From: SLQH01 sp964612995
Lineage (GTDB): Bacteria > Planctomycetota > UBA11346
Length of the DNA stretch: 9,527 nucleotides
Assembly: GCA_964612995.1 (NCBI GenBank)
Contig: CAZTGE010000152.1
Coordinates: 1-9,527, forward strand
Direction of reading: 5' to 3'
Positions 1 through 6,981 of the stretch are shown here, in pieces. The first letter of the stretch is position 1, and every line of letters begins with the position of its first letter. The notes beneath the pieces were generated by a model. It was not told where the DNA came from, searched no databases, and saw only the letters and a program-made list of their open reading frames with translations. The translations under genes and the position numbers were made by a program.

Positions 1-261
1 TCTCTGTGTTCTCTGTGGTTTATGAGAGCACAGGAATAGGCCTGAGTAGTTACTCTGCTTTTTCATCAGGGGACTTCGTCCCCCGAACCCCCTGCCCCCT
101 AGTCGCTTGCATCACCGATTCCGATTCGATCTTCGAAAAGATCGCTGACGCAAACGGCCAAGGGACCAAGGCGGGGCTCCGCCCGCAACCCAAGGTTGCC
201 ATTATTGGGCTCCGCCCCGCCTTTCTGCTCTTACATCCAGGGGCGCTGCCCCTAGGACCCC
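1..261. repeat. Gene-free flank with cluster of short GC-rich hairpins
   Basis: No credible gene is visible here; the one long rightward reading frame (6-362) has no ribosome binding site, low-complexity content and runs into the kinase gene antisense. The stretch instead holds several small perfect hairpins: GGGGAC-TTC-GTCCCC at 69-83, CGATCTT-CGAA-AAGATCG at 127-144, GGGC-TCC-GCCC at 174-184 and again at 207-217, CAACC-CAA-GGTTG at 186-198, and GGGGC-GCT-GCCCC at 240-252. The segments at 170-176 and 215-221 are also complementary, so a larger fold is possible. The first 18 bases are a 9-bp tandem repeat with one mismatch. The pattern resembles extragenic palindromic repeats; none is followed by a T-run on either strand, so they are not classical terminators. 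Function unknown. Confidence 0.6.
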
Positions 262-319
262 GTGCCTCGATCGCGCGTCACTTTTCGTTTTTCATAGCCG
301 TAACGCGCAGTCGAGGCAC
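262..319 (-). terminator. Long imperfect inverted repeat at the end of the leftward operon
   Basis: GTGCCTCGA at 262-270 is perfectly complementary to TCGAGGCAC at 311-319. After a two-base mismatch the pairing continues for about six more bases (273-278 against 303-308), giving an arm of roughly 17 bp around an AT-richer loop. It abuts and slightly overlaps the stop codon of the histidine kinase, the last gene of the leftward operon. The position suits an operon-end hairpin that terminates transcription or protects the 3' end. No U-tract follows on the minus strand, so intrinsic termination is doubtful; Rho-dependent release or 3'-end stabilisation are alternatives. Confidence 0.4.
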
Positions 320-1554
320 TAATGCGGCGGCAGGCGCACATCGCACGGCAACCGCACGGTGAAGCACGCCCCGCCGAGTTCTCCATCGTCGACTGTGAGC
401 TCACCGCCATGCAGCCCGACGATGGTGTGGGCCACCGCCAGGCCCAGGCCGGTGCCCTCGTCACGCGTGGTGTAGAACGGCGTGAAGATGCGATGACGCT
501 CGGCGGGATCGACCCCAGGTCCATCGTCGTCGACGCGGAACACCAGCATCCCCGCCTCATCCGGCTCCACCCGCACCCGCACCCGCCCGCCGGCCGGGCG
601 GTGCTGCGTGCTGACCTGAGCCGCGTTCTGGATAAGATTGAGCAGCACCTGGCGGATCTGTCCCGGATCCATCGCCACCCGTCGGCCATCGTCCCAGAGC
701 GATTCGCATTCCACCCGGGCCGCGGGCCCCTCGCCAGCGGCAGCCTCGGCCGTGACCAGTTCGACGCAGGACCGGGCGAGCTCGCCTGGCGGGCACGCGC
801 GCAGCCGCGGCGGCCGCGGACGCGTGAACTCCAGCAGCCCGGTGACCGTATGGTTGAGATGCCGCACGCCGCCGATGATCGCGTCGATGTAGTGATGGTT
901 GCGCCCGGTCGCCGGCAGATCACGCTTGAGCAACGAGGCGAAACCCTCGATACCGTTGAGCGGGTTGCGGATCTCGTGCGCCACCCCCGCGGCCATCTCG
1001 CCGAGCGCCTTGAGCCGTTCGTTGCGCTCGAGCTGGTCCTCGAGTCGACGCAGTTCCGTCACATCCTCGAAGGTCTCGACCGCGCCGATGATCTCGTCGC
1101 CTCTGCAGATCGGCGCCGCATGGGCTGCGAGCACGCGGCGCCCCCCGTCACCTGCATCCAGAAAGTGTTCGTAGCCTCCACGCGCCGCCCCGCTACGCAG
1201 GACCGCGAGCAGCGGGCCATCGCCGAGGACCGCACGGTAGTCGGCACCCTCGATCGCGCCACGATCGTGCGCGAGCACCCGTACGGCCACCGGGTTGCAG
1301 GTGGTGATGATGCCGTCGCGATCCACCGCGACCACGCCTGCCGGCACGCTGGCGAGGACCAGATCGGTATAGGCCCGCAGACGCGCCAACTGCTCGACCT
1401 TCTCCTCGAGTTCGGCGTTGGCCTGCAGCAGCTCGGCCTGCTTGACCGTGAGCACCTCCTCGAGCCGCCGGGCGCGGGCTTCGAGCGCGCGAGTGGTCTC
1501 GTCGAACAGGCGCAGCGCGGCCTGGATGTCCGGCAGGGGCGTCTGATCGTTCAT
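319..1554 (-). CDS. Soluble PAS-domain sensor histidine kinase (FleS/FlrB/AtoS-like)
   Basis: The 411-residue product is a complete two-component kinase. Residues about 15-60 form a charged coiled coil. Residues about 63-170 are a PAS domain (PAGVVAVDRDGIITTCNP). The dimerisation/phosphoacceptor helix carries GVAHEIRNPLNGIEGF with H193. The ATPase domain shows the N box (LLNLIQNAAQ, N310), the G1 box DDDGPG (342-347) and the F/G2 region FYTTRDEGTGLGL (360-372). There is no transmembrane segment, so it should act in the cytoplasm, as do the flagellar kinases FleS and FlrB. It is the last gene of the operon, 16 nt after its neighbour; the likely partner is the response regulator that opens the operon. 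An in-frame ATG at 1584 would add ten residues and overlap the upstream gene by 14 nt. Neither start has a good ribosome binding site; 1554 is chosen because the extra residues look non-conserved. Confidence 0.9.
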   Translation of the reverse strand: MNDQTPLPDIQAALRLFDETTRALEARARRLEEVLTVKQAELLQANAELEEKVEQLARLRAYTDLVLASVPAGVVAVDRDGIITTCNPVAVRVLAHDRGAIEGADYRAVLGDGPLLAVLRSGAARGGYEHFLDAGDGGRRVLAAHAAPICRGDEIIGAVETFEDVTELRRLEDQLERNERLKALGEMAAGVAHEIRNPLNGIEGFASLLKRDLPATGRNHHYIDAIIGGVRHLNHTVTGLLEFTRPRPPRLRACPPGELARSCVELVTAEAAAGEGPAARVECESLWDDGRRVAMDPGQIRQVLLNLIQNAAQVSTQHRPAGGRVRVRVEPDEAGMLVFRVDDDGPGVDPAERHRIFTPFYTTRDEGTGLGLAVAHTIVGLHGGELTVDDGELGGACFTVRLPCDVRLPPH

Positions 1555-1570
1555 CGCCGCACCGCGCGCC

Positions 1571-1939
1571 TCAGCCCTCGGCATCGCAATACCGCGCGGG
1601 CCCGGTGGGCGGGCAGATGTACGACTTCAACGCCCGTGCGCCGCGCTCCATACGCCCGCGGTCGAGCCCGAGCGCGTCGCGGCGCTGGCGCAAACGTTCG
1701 CAGACCCGCGCCCGGGCTGCCTCGGCCGCTTGTGCCGCGGCGAGCAACCGCCCGGCCGCATCGGCAGGCGGCTGCAGCTGCGCCGCCGAAGGCAGATCGG
1801 CCAGACGCGCGTCGATGTCGCGGGCCAATTCCAGCAGCGCGTCGAGGTCCGGCTCCTGCGCCGCGAGCAGCTCGAGCTGGCGACGATAGCGCTCCGCGAC
1901 TGCGCTATAGCCGACGATGGCGTCACTCACCGCGCTCAT
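1571..1939 (-). CDS. Small helical protein, possibly a FliT/FlgN-type flagellar export chaperone
   Basis: This 122-residue protein is almost entirely predicted amphipathic helix (for example LDALLELARDIDARLADL and RVCERLRQRRDALGLDRGRM), has no signal peptide or membrane segment, and ends with a short non-helical tail containing ICPPTGPARYCDAEG. Its size, all-helical make-up and flagellar-flavoured context are compatible with the small FliT/FlgN-like export chaperones or another structural coiled-coil protein, but no diagnostic motif is visible, so the family is a guess. The start is well supported: ATG at 1939 follows a run of GGAGG repeats, and the ATGA overlap with the stop of the upstream gene implies translational coupling. 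The upstream in-frame extension to 2263 lies wholly inside the preceding gene and is rejected. Confidence 0.75.
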   Translation of the reverse strand: MSAVSDAIVGYSAVAERYRRQLELLAAQEPDLDALLELARDIDARLADLPSAAQLQPPADAAGRLLAAAQAAEAARARVCERLRQRRDALGLDRGRMERGARALKSYICPPTGPARYCDAEG

Positions 1940-2718
1940 GTCTCCTCCTCCTCGTCGCTGGCGACCGGGCTGAGGCTTCGCATCTGTTCGCGCGCCGGGG
2001 TCAGCAACAGGCTCGCCGGGTGCCGCTGTTCGAGCAGTTCCAGATGCTGCTGCGCCTGCGTGACCAGCTGTGAACGCGCGGCGGCGCCTTCGGCCAACCG
2101 TGCGCGTTCGACTGCGAACCACACCTGCTGATAGTGGTAGCGGGCGCGATGGGTCACCGGCAGCGCATCGACCGTGACCGCATCGAGCGCGCTCGCGCCC
2201 TGGGCGAGGAAGCCACGGCGTTCGGCGGGGGTCGCGGCTTCGGCGCAGAGCTTCTGGTAGCATTGCGCGATCATCAGCTGGTTGGCGTTGGCCAACTCCG
2301 TTCGTACCTCCTCGTTGGCGGCTGCGGCCGGCCGATCGAGGACGTCTTCACGTTCGGTCGCCGCCTGCCGCGCGGCCGACCCCAGCACCTCGGCCAGCTT
2401 GCGCCAGGCGCCGTCGCGTATCGCACGCTCCTGCTCGAGATCGTTGACATAGCCGAGATCCAGAGCCGGCGTCTGGCCATCGAACTCGGAACGCAGGTCG
2501 GCGATGCGCGCGTCGACCTGACGCAGCCGCCGCTGCAGATCCTCGGCCATGACCTCGCGCGGGTCGGCGACGTTGCGTCCGCCTTCACCGGGCACCAACG
2601 GGCTGTCGAGGTCCTGCGGCCCGAGCGGCTGGTGCACCGGCACCTCGGCCGCGGCCAGGGCCCCGGCGAGCACCAGCACCAGCAGCATCGGCGCCAGCCC
2701 CGAGCTATTGCTGCACAT
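1936..2718 (-). CDS. Exported or membrane-anchored helical protein of unknown function
   Basis: The 260-residue product starts with a hydrophobic stretch (about residues 11-24, MLLVLVLAGALAAA), probably a Sec signal peptide cleaved near AAA|EV or an uncleaved anchor; the n-region lacks the usual positive charge. A charged coiled-coil segment follows at about 54-80 (EDLQRRLRQVDARIADLRSEF), then an Ala/Glu-rich helical body at about 135-250 that could form TPR-like helical pairs, and an acidic tail (SDEEEET). ATG at 2718 sits 6 nt after GGAGG and overlaps the end of the 703-residue TPR gene by 14 nt. It overlaps the next gene by 4 nt, and its Glu-tail codons form that gene's ribosome binding site. 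No family is recognised. Its neighbours suggest a periplasmic partner of the TPR proteins. Confidence 0.8.
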   Translation of the reverse strand: MCSNSSGLAPMLLVLVLAGALAAAEVPVHQPLGPQDLDSPLVPGEGGRNVADPREVMAEDLQRRLRQVDARIADLRSEFDGQTPALDLGYVNDLEQERAIRDGAWRKLAEVLGSAARQAATEREDVLDRPAAAANEEVRTELANANQLMIAQCYQKLCAEAATPAERRGFLAQGASALDAVTVDALPVTHRARYHYQQVWFAVERARLAEGAAARSQLVTQAQQHLELLEQRHPASLLLTPAREQMRSLSPVASDEEEET

Positions 2719-4816
2719 CGTCGACCTCCGCGCGGTAGGCGCTGATCGCGCGTCGGAACTTGCCCTGACGTTGGTAGTGATCGCCGAGCAGCTGGGCCGC
2801 GTACATCACATCGCGATTCGGCTGACCGGAGCGGTGCGCGCGGAGGATCTCCTTGAGCGCCTGCTCGCCCCGGATCTCGTCGCCCGCCTGCAACGCGGCG
2901 CGGGCCAACCCGAGCTTGGCCGACACCGCCAGCGACCCACTGCCATCGAGTTCGCGGATCACCCGCTCGTATTCGTGGATCGCCTGCTTGAGCAGGCCGG
3001 CGCGATGCCGCGGGTGCTGCATCGCCGCGGCGTACTTCGCCTGGGCGATGTAGAACAACACCTTGGCCCGGACGTTGGCGCCGTAATCGGTGAGGTTGCC
3101 CTTGATATCGCCGAGCAACTGTTCGATCTGGACCACGCCGGCACGGTCGTCGTGCAGGCGGTCGGACTCGAGCAGACGGTAGAGCTCGTCGACCAGCTGC
3201 TCGCGACTCTGCAATTCGCTGTAGCAGCGCGCGATGTGGACCACCAGATCCTCGTCGATCGGGCTGTTGCGGTAGCGTCGCTGTGCCCGGAGGAAGGCGA
3301 ACAGCGCCTTGACGTAATCCGGCTCCGACCATAGCAGATGACATTGCCCGATGCGAAAGAAGGCGGTGCGGTAGATGTTTGAATCCGCGAGTTCGTCCTG
3401 CTCTTCGGCCTGGGCCTGCTCGGTCAGGAAGCGGTAGCCCTGGAGGGCCGCATCCAGCGCGTTGTCCGCGGCCGCGAACTCGCCCTGCCGTCGGCGGCGC
3501 AGAGCGATGTTGTAATCGCATTCCGCGATATCGAAACGGATCGCGTCGCCGGCGTGCTCGTCGCCGCTGCGTGCGAGGTGTCGCGCGAGGTAGTCCTTGG
3601 CCGCGGCGTATTCGCCACGATCGAGCAGCAGGCGGCCGAGCATCAGCTGCGCTTCGCCGGCCAGACCCTGGTCCTCGCCTGCTGCGGCGAAGCGGTTGAG
3701 CAGGACCTCGAGCAGGTCGACGGCCTGGATCCGCGCCGACTCGTCGCTGCGCCCGACGGCGACCGAACGCTGGTAGATCTTGCGGCTGGCCTTGGCCGCG
3801 GCGAAGTAGACCTCGGGCAGATGCGGGTCGTCCGATTCGGCCTTGCTGATGTAGCGCATGAACACGCCACGCGCGTCGCGGTACTGCTCGAGCTCCATCA
3901 AAGCCTCGCCGTAGCCCCGGATGGCACGCCGGACCCAGGGTCGGGCAGGGCGGAAGGCGGCGTTGTTGCGGTCGAAGTTCTCGATCACATCGAGATAGCG
4001 CTCCATCGCAGCCCAGTAGCGTGAGGCCTCGTTCTCGCGTCGAGCGAGGCGATGCTCGTAGGCGGCCATGCGGTAGATGGCCTCGGCGCTGTAGGGATCG
4101 TCGGCGTCGCGAGCGGCGTTGCGGAAGGCACGCTGCGCGAGGGCGCGCAGGCGCGCGGGATCGCGCGTACGCTCCGTGAGTTCGTGGATCATGATCTTCG
4201 CATCCGGACCTTCGTGCCAGCCCAGACCGACCTGCCCAAGCAGGCGCGTCAGCGCCTCCTGCCAGGCGAGATCGCGCACGTGCAGATCGACCATCCGTCG
4301 GGTCGAGCCGATCTGCTGATCATCGACGCTGCGTTCGAGCAGGCTCATCAGCTCGCGATAGACCACCTCCACCCGCAAGTTGGTGATACGGGCGGTGACC
4401 CAGGCCTGATCCCCGCGGAAACGAGCCAGGCGCAGGAGCTGGTTCTCGCCGAGCCGGTCGGCGGTGAGCACCGCGACCGGCTCGCCCGCGTCCTGCGCGT
4501 CGCCGTCATCGAACATCGGCGCTGCGGGCTCCAGTGCTTCGCGCGGGCGCTCGACTCCGGCGATCTCACCGGCCTCGAGCAAGCGACGCAGCCGTTCCCG
4601 CGCCCGGTTCATCGCGGTGATGTCGGCGATCAGGCCGGACCGATCGACCGGGACGCGAGCCTCTGGCTCGGAGGTGGCGATGCCGCCCGGTCGCGGGTCG
4701 ATGGCCAGCGGTCGCTCGCTCGGGGGCAGCGACGGCAGCGGCTCGGGCCCTTCCTCGGCCGGCGCCCCGGCCAGGCCCGATAGGGTGAGCGCCAGCGCCG
4801 TGACCAGGCGTCTCAC
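2705..4816 (-). CDS. Exported TPR-repeat protein with STN-like N-terminal domain
   Basis: The 703-residue product has a signal peptide (MRRLVTALALTLSGLAGAPA, probably cleaved before EEG) and a Pro-rich linker to about residue 58. Residues about 146-211 resemble the STN domain found at the N-terminus of secretins and TonB receptors (core VDLHVRDLAWQEALTRLLGQ followed by VGLGWHEGPDAKIMI). From about 222 to the end the chain is a helical solenoid of degenerate TPR units, clearest at 244-281, 386-415, 426-464, 481-518 and 671-700 (AAQLLGDHYQRQGKFRRAISAY). No beta-barrel or secretin domain follows, so it is probably a periplasmic scaffold. The start is GTG at 4816, 7 nt after GGAGG, in a 4-nt GTGA overlap with the upstream gene. 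The STN call is by pattern recognition; the TPR call is firmer. Confidence 0.85.
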   Translation of the reverse strand: MRRLVTALALTLSGLAGAPAEEGPEPLPSLPPSERPLAIDPRPGGIATSEPEARVPVDRSGLIADITAMNRARERLRRLLEAGEIAGVERPREALEPAAPMFDDGDAQDAGEPVAVLTADRLGENQLLRLARFRGDQAWVTARITNLRVEVVYRELMSLLERSVDDQQIGSTRRMVDLHVRDLAWQEALTRLLGQVGLGWHEGPDAKIMIHELTERTRDPARLRALAQRAFRNAARDADDPYSAEAIYRMAAYEHRLARRENEASRYWAAMERYLDVIENFDRNNAAFRPARPWVRRAIRGYGEALMELEQYRDARGVFMRYISKAESDDPHLPEVYFAAAKASRKIYQRSVAVGRSDESARIQAVDLLEVLLNRFAAAGEDQGLAGEAQLMLGRLLLDRGEYAAAKDYLARHLARSGDEHAGDAIRFDIAECDYNIALRRRRQGEFAAADNALDAALQGYRFLTEQAQAEEQDELADSNIYRTAFFRIGQCHLLWSEPDYVKALFAFLRAQRRYRNSPIDEDLVVHIARCYSELQSREQLVDELYRLLESDRLHDDRAGVVQIEQLLGDIKGNLTDYGANVRAKVLFYIAQAKYAAAMQHPRHRAGLLKQAIHEYERVIRELDGSGSLAVSAKLGLARAALQAGDEIRGEQALKEILRAHRSGQPNRDVMYAAQLLGDHYQRQGKFRRAISAYRAEVDDVQQ
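4184..4381 (-). other. STN-like domain within the TPR protein
   Basis: Codons for residues 146-211 of the exported TPR protein. The beta-alpha-alpha-beta pattern, with a hydrophobic strand (MVDLHV), an EAL-containing helix (WQEALTRLLGQ) and a closing strand (KIMIHEL), matches the layout of secretin/TonB short N-terminal domains. Those domains normally sit in the periplasm and mediate protein contacts. Assigned by eye only. Confidence 0.45.
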
Positions 4817-6687
4817 AGCGTCACCTCCGTCGCATGGGCCGCGAGGCCGGGATCGGCACGCCCCATGTAGATCTGACCGAGCAGCAGGAAGGCCTCCTTG
4901 ACCGCCCGTTGGTTGCGCGCCACCACCGCCGGATCACGGACCTGGGTCTCCTCGCCACCGCCGGAGAGGTAATACGACTCGTTTGCGATCAGATCGTAGA
5001 TCGTCTCCAGGGCCTGTTCGTTGCGATCGACCGCCATCAGGCTGTCGGCGAACTCGACGTAGAACCTGGGATCATCGATCAGACCGCTCGAACGCGACCT
5101 GATCGCACGATACTCGTCGACCGCCTTGCTGTGCGCCCCGTGCGCCCGATAGTGCCGCGCCAGACGCCAGTCGATCTGGTCACGATGATCGAGGTTGTTG
5201 CGGTAGCGCTGCTTGAGACGGCGGAAGAAGCGGATGCCCTTGTCGACCTCGTCGGGATCGGCAGATTGCAGGTAGATCTCGCCATCGCGGAAATCGGTCG
5301 CGAAATCGGAGGTCGGCTCGAGCTGCGATTCACGTCCGCTCTCGAGCTCGACGGTCAGGCGGTTGATCGCGCTGACCACCAGCACCAGCGTGACCGCGCA
5401 CATCGCCAGCAGGATCACCCCGGCGACGAGGATGTATCGCGTGCCGCGCAGCTCCTCCGGGCTGAGCACCTGCGCCGGATCGATCCCGGGCCCACCGTAC
5501 TGCGGCGGGCCGCTGCCGACCATGCTCGGCTGGACCGCATCGGAGATGGTCTGGTCGTTGGCGGCGTTGTCGAGGATGGCGTCGATGTCCTCTTCGCGCT
5601 CGGAGAGGATCGCGCCGATCTGTTCGCGCCCCGGCACCTCGCCGGTGGCCTGGGTCATCTGCTCGACCAGGGCCTGGATATCGTCCTGGTTGATCACCGA
5701 GGACGAGCCGATGCCACCGCCGTCCTCGTCGGCGGTGGCGTGTTTCTGCACCAGTTCCTGCAGGGCATCGGCGGTGATGGTGTTGGTCTGTGGGCCGACA
5801 CCGACCGCGGAACCCGGTTCCTCTGGTTCGCTGTCGTCCGCCCCGCCGCCAGCGAGCTCGGCGAGCATCTTGTCGATGTCGCCCTGGCTGATGGCAGCCC
5901 CGGCGAGCCCGGTGCCACCCTCGAGCGCGTCTGACTCCTCCTCACGCGCGCCGGTCATGTCGGCTTCGCTCGCGGTCAGATCGCGGGTCCCCGCCTGCGA
6001 GCTCGCCACACCGGTGCCGCCATCGCCACCGCCGCCGCCGCCGGCTGCGAGCATCGCGTCGATCTCGCTCTGATCGAGCGTGCGCTCGGGATCCGCTGCG
6101 GCGGGCTCCGGTTCCGGTTGCGATTGCGCGCCGTCGCTGACACCGAGCATCTGGCCGACGAGATCATCGATCGCGTTCTGGTCCAGGGGGCCATCGGCAG
6201 CCGCGGCGGCCGTCTCCTTGCCACCGGACCCAGCGGTGGCGGCCGGGCTGGCCGTCGCTTCCGGCTCCGGCGCATCGCCATCGCCAGCGCCCATCTCGGC
6301 GAGCAGATCGTCGATCGAGCTCTGACTCATCGGTCCGGGATCGGCGCCGGCGGATCCGCTCGCTCCCTGCGCGGCGGGCGGCTCGGTTTGCGCCGGCGCC
6401 GCGGCGGGTTCGCCCGCGTTCATTTGTGAGAGCAGTTCATCGATGGAACTCTGGCTCAGCGGCCCGTCGCCGAGGGTCGCGCCGGCCGCGGGAACCATCG
6501 GCTCCTCCGATTCCGGCCCGCTGTCCTGCCCGGCGGCATCGGGAGTCGCGGCATCCGGCCCGGCCGAACCAGGCTCCGCCTCCGGCGCGGGAACCGGATC
6601 CGCGTCGATCGAGCCGGTGCCGCCGACCTGCGCGAACAGGGCGTCGATCTCCTCCTGGCTCATCGGACGCGGATCGTCATCGGCCAT
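4813..6687 (-). CDS. Single-pass membrane protein with FliM-N-like motif array and periplasmic TPR-like domain
   Basis: The 624-residue product has three parts. Residues 1-417 are a low-complexity acidic, Ala/Gly/Pro-rich cytoplasmic region carrying at least seven spaced copies of a short motif like the FliM N-terminus (consensus [LMI]xQxxIDxL[LFV]), the first being MSQEEIDALF at 9-18. Residues about 418-440 are one transmembrane helix (YILVAGVILLAMCAVTLVLVV). Residues about 465-620 form a charged helical domain with TPR-like helices (DWRLARHYRAHGAHSKAVDEY, FADSLMAVDRNEQALETIY). There is no signal peptide; RGTRY just before the helix and the N-terminal motifs favour N-in/C-out topology. The FliM and FliN C-terminal domains are absent. 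ATG at 6687 follows GGAG by 9 nt. The gene overlaps the next by 4 nt and follows the STAS-like gene by 6 nt. By analogy with FliM, the motifs may bind a phosphorylated CheY-like receiver; this is inference. Confidence 0.85.
   Translation of the reverse strand: MADDDPRPMSQEEIDALFAQVGGTGSIDADPVPAPEAEPGSAGPDAATPDAAGQDSGPESEEPMVPAAGATLGDGPLSQSSIDELLSQMNAGEPAAAPAQTEPPAAQGASGSAGADPGPMSQSSIDDLLAEMGAGDGDAPEPEATASPAATAGSGGKETAAAAADGPLDQNAIDDLVGQMLGVSDGAQSQPEPEPAAADPERTLDQSEIDAMLAAGGGGGGDGGTGVASSQAGTRDLTASEADMTGAREEESDALEGGTGLAGAAISQGDIDKMLAELAGGGADDSEPEEPGSAVGVGPQTNTITADALQELVQKHATADEDGGGIGSSSVINQDDIQALVEQMTQATGEVPGREQIGAILSEREEDIDAILDNAANDQTISDAVQPSMVGSGPPQYGGPGIDPAQVLSPEELRGTRYILVAGVILLAMCAVTLVLVVSAINRLTVELESGRESQLEPTSDFATDFRDGEIYLQSADPDEVDKGIRFFRRLKQRYRNNLDHRDQIDWRLARHYRAHGAHSKAVDEYRAIRSRSSGLIDDPRFYVEFADSLMAVDRNEQALETIYDLIANESYYLSGGGEETQVRDPAVVARNQRAVKEAFLLLGQIYMGRADPGLAAHATEVTL
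5572..6663 (-). repeat. Array of FliM-N-like peptide motifs (7 clear, 3 degenerate copies)
   Basis: Clear copies, by residue and coordinates: MSQEEIDALFAQ 9-20 (6628-6663); LSQSSIDELLSQM 77-89 (6421-6459); MSQSSIDDLLAEM 120-132 (6292-6330); LDQNAIDDLVGQM 168-180 (6148-6186); LDQSEIDAML 204-213 (6049-6078); ISQGDIDKMLAEL 266-278 (5854-5892); INQDDIQALVEQM 332-344 (5656-5694). Weaker copies are ITADALQELVQKH 304-316 (5740-5778), GREQIGAIL 353-361 and REEDIDAIL 364-372. Linkers are 23-56 residues of disorder-promoting sequence. E. coli FliM begins with the related LSQAEIDALL, which is the CheY-P docking peptide. The motif is conserved while the linkers are not, consistent with selection on the peptides. 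Confidence 0.85.
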
Positions 6688-6693
6688 GCCAGA

Positions 6694-6981
6694 TCACTCC
6701 CAGAGCATCTCGCGCTCGGTCGGCGTCACGCCGCCGGCCGGGTCGAGCGCCTCCGCGGCCGTGGCGTACCACAGGATGGGCAGCTCCGCGCGCTGGAGCT
6801 GCTGGCGCACACAGCGGGTGGCGCCGACGACCGCCTGCCGGGGATGGCGCCGGAACCAGGCGTGGGTCCACGCGCCGACGCAGGCGACCCCGCTCATGTC
6901 GATCACCAGTGCCGCACGCAGATCGCACGGCCAGAGCAGCTCGCCCTGCCAGTGGGCCACGGCCGGTTCATCCTGCTGCAT
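6694..6981 (-). CDS. STAS-domain-like small protein
   Basis: The 95-residue product has the alternating strand-helix pattern of STAS (anti-sigma-factor antagonist) domains: a strand LVIDMSGV at 25-32, a loop, a helix to about 47, then VVGATRCVRQQLQRAEL (51-67), strand PILWY and helix TAAEAL. STAS proteins of about this size act as switch partners in the cytoplasm. The usual phosphorylatable Ser in the D-S-S/G loop is not present here (CVGAW), so if the fold is right this copy may be a non-phosphorylated or purely structural form. The start at 6981 follows GGAG by 7 nt and overlaps the response regulator by 14 nt, indicating coupled translation. The fold is assigned by pattern only; a divergent stand-alone domain of another family is possible. 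Confidence 0.65.
   Translation of the reverse strand: MQQDEPAVAHWQGELLWPCDLRAALVIDMSGVACVGAWTHAWFRRHPRQAVVGATRCVRQQLQRAELPILWYATAAEALDPAGGVTPTEREMLWE

Noticed and set aside
69..252. CRISPR array from repeated hairpins
   Set aside because: Repeat units are 11-18 bp, vary in sequence and spacing, and there are no uniform spacers or cas genes.
6..362. 118-aa rightward open frame at the left edge
   Set aside because: No ribosome binding site, composition follows the hairpin repeats, and the end runs antisense into the kinase gene.
322..2073. 583-aa open frame opposite the kinase and neighbouring genes
   Set aside because: Antisense shadow of three well-supported genes in high-GC DNA; Arg/His/Pro-rich with no domain.
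4834..5934. 366-aa open frame opposite the motif-array gene
   Set aside because: Antisense shadow; the opposite strand has clear motifs, a transmembrane helix and a ribosome binding site.
6022..6045. GCC/GGC microsatellite (Gly run) as a phase-variable repeat
   Set aside because: It encodes an in-frame glycine linker of mixed codons in a disordered region; length is too short and irregular to argue slippage.
4813..6687. Calling the motif-array protein FliM or FliN
   Set aside because: Only the short N-terminal peptide is shared; the CheC-like middle and SpoA C-terminal domains are absent and a transmembrane helix and TPR-like domain are present.
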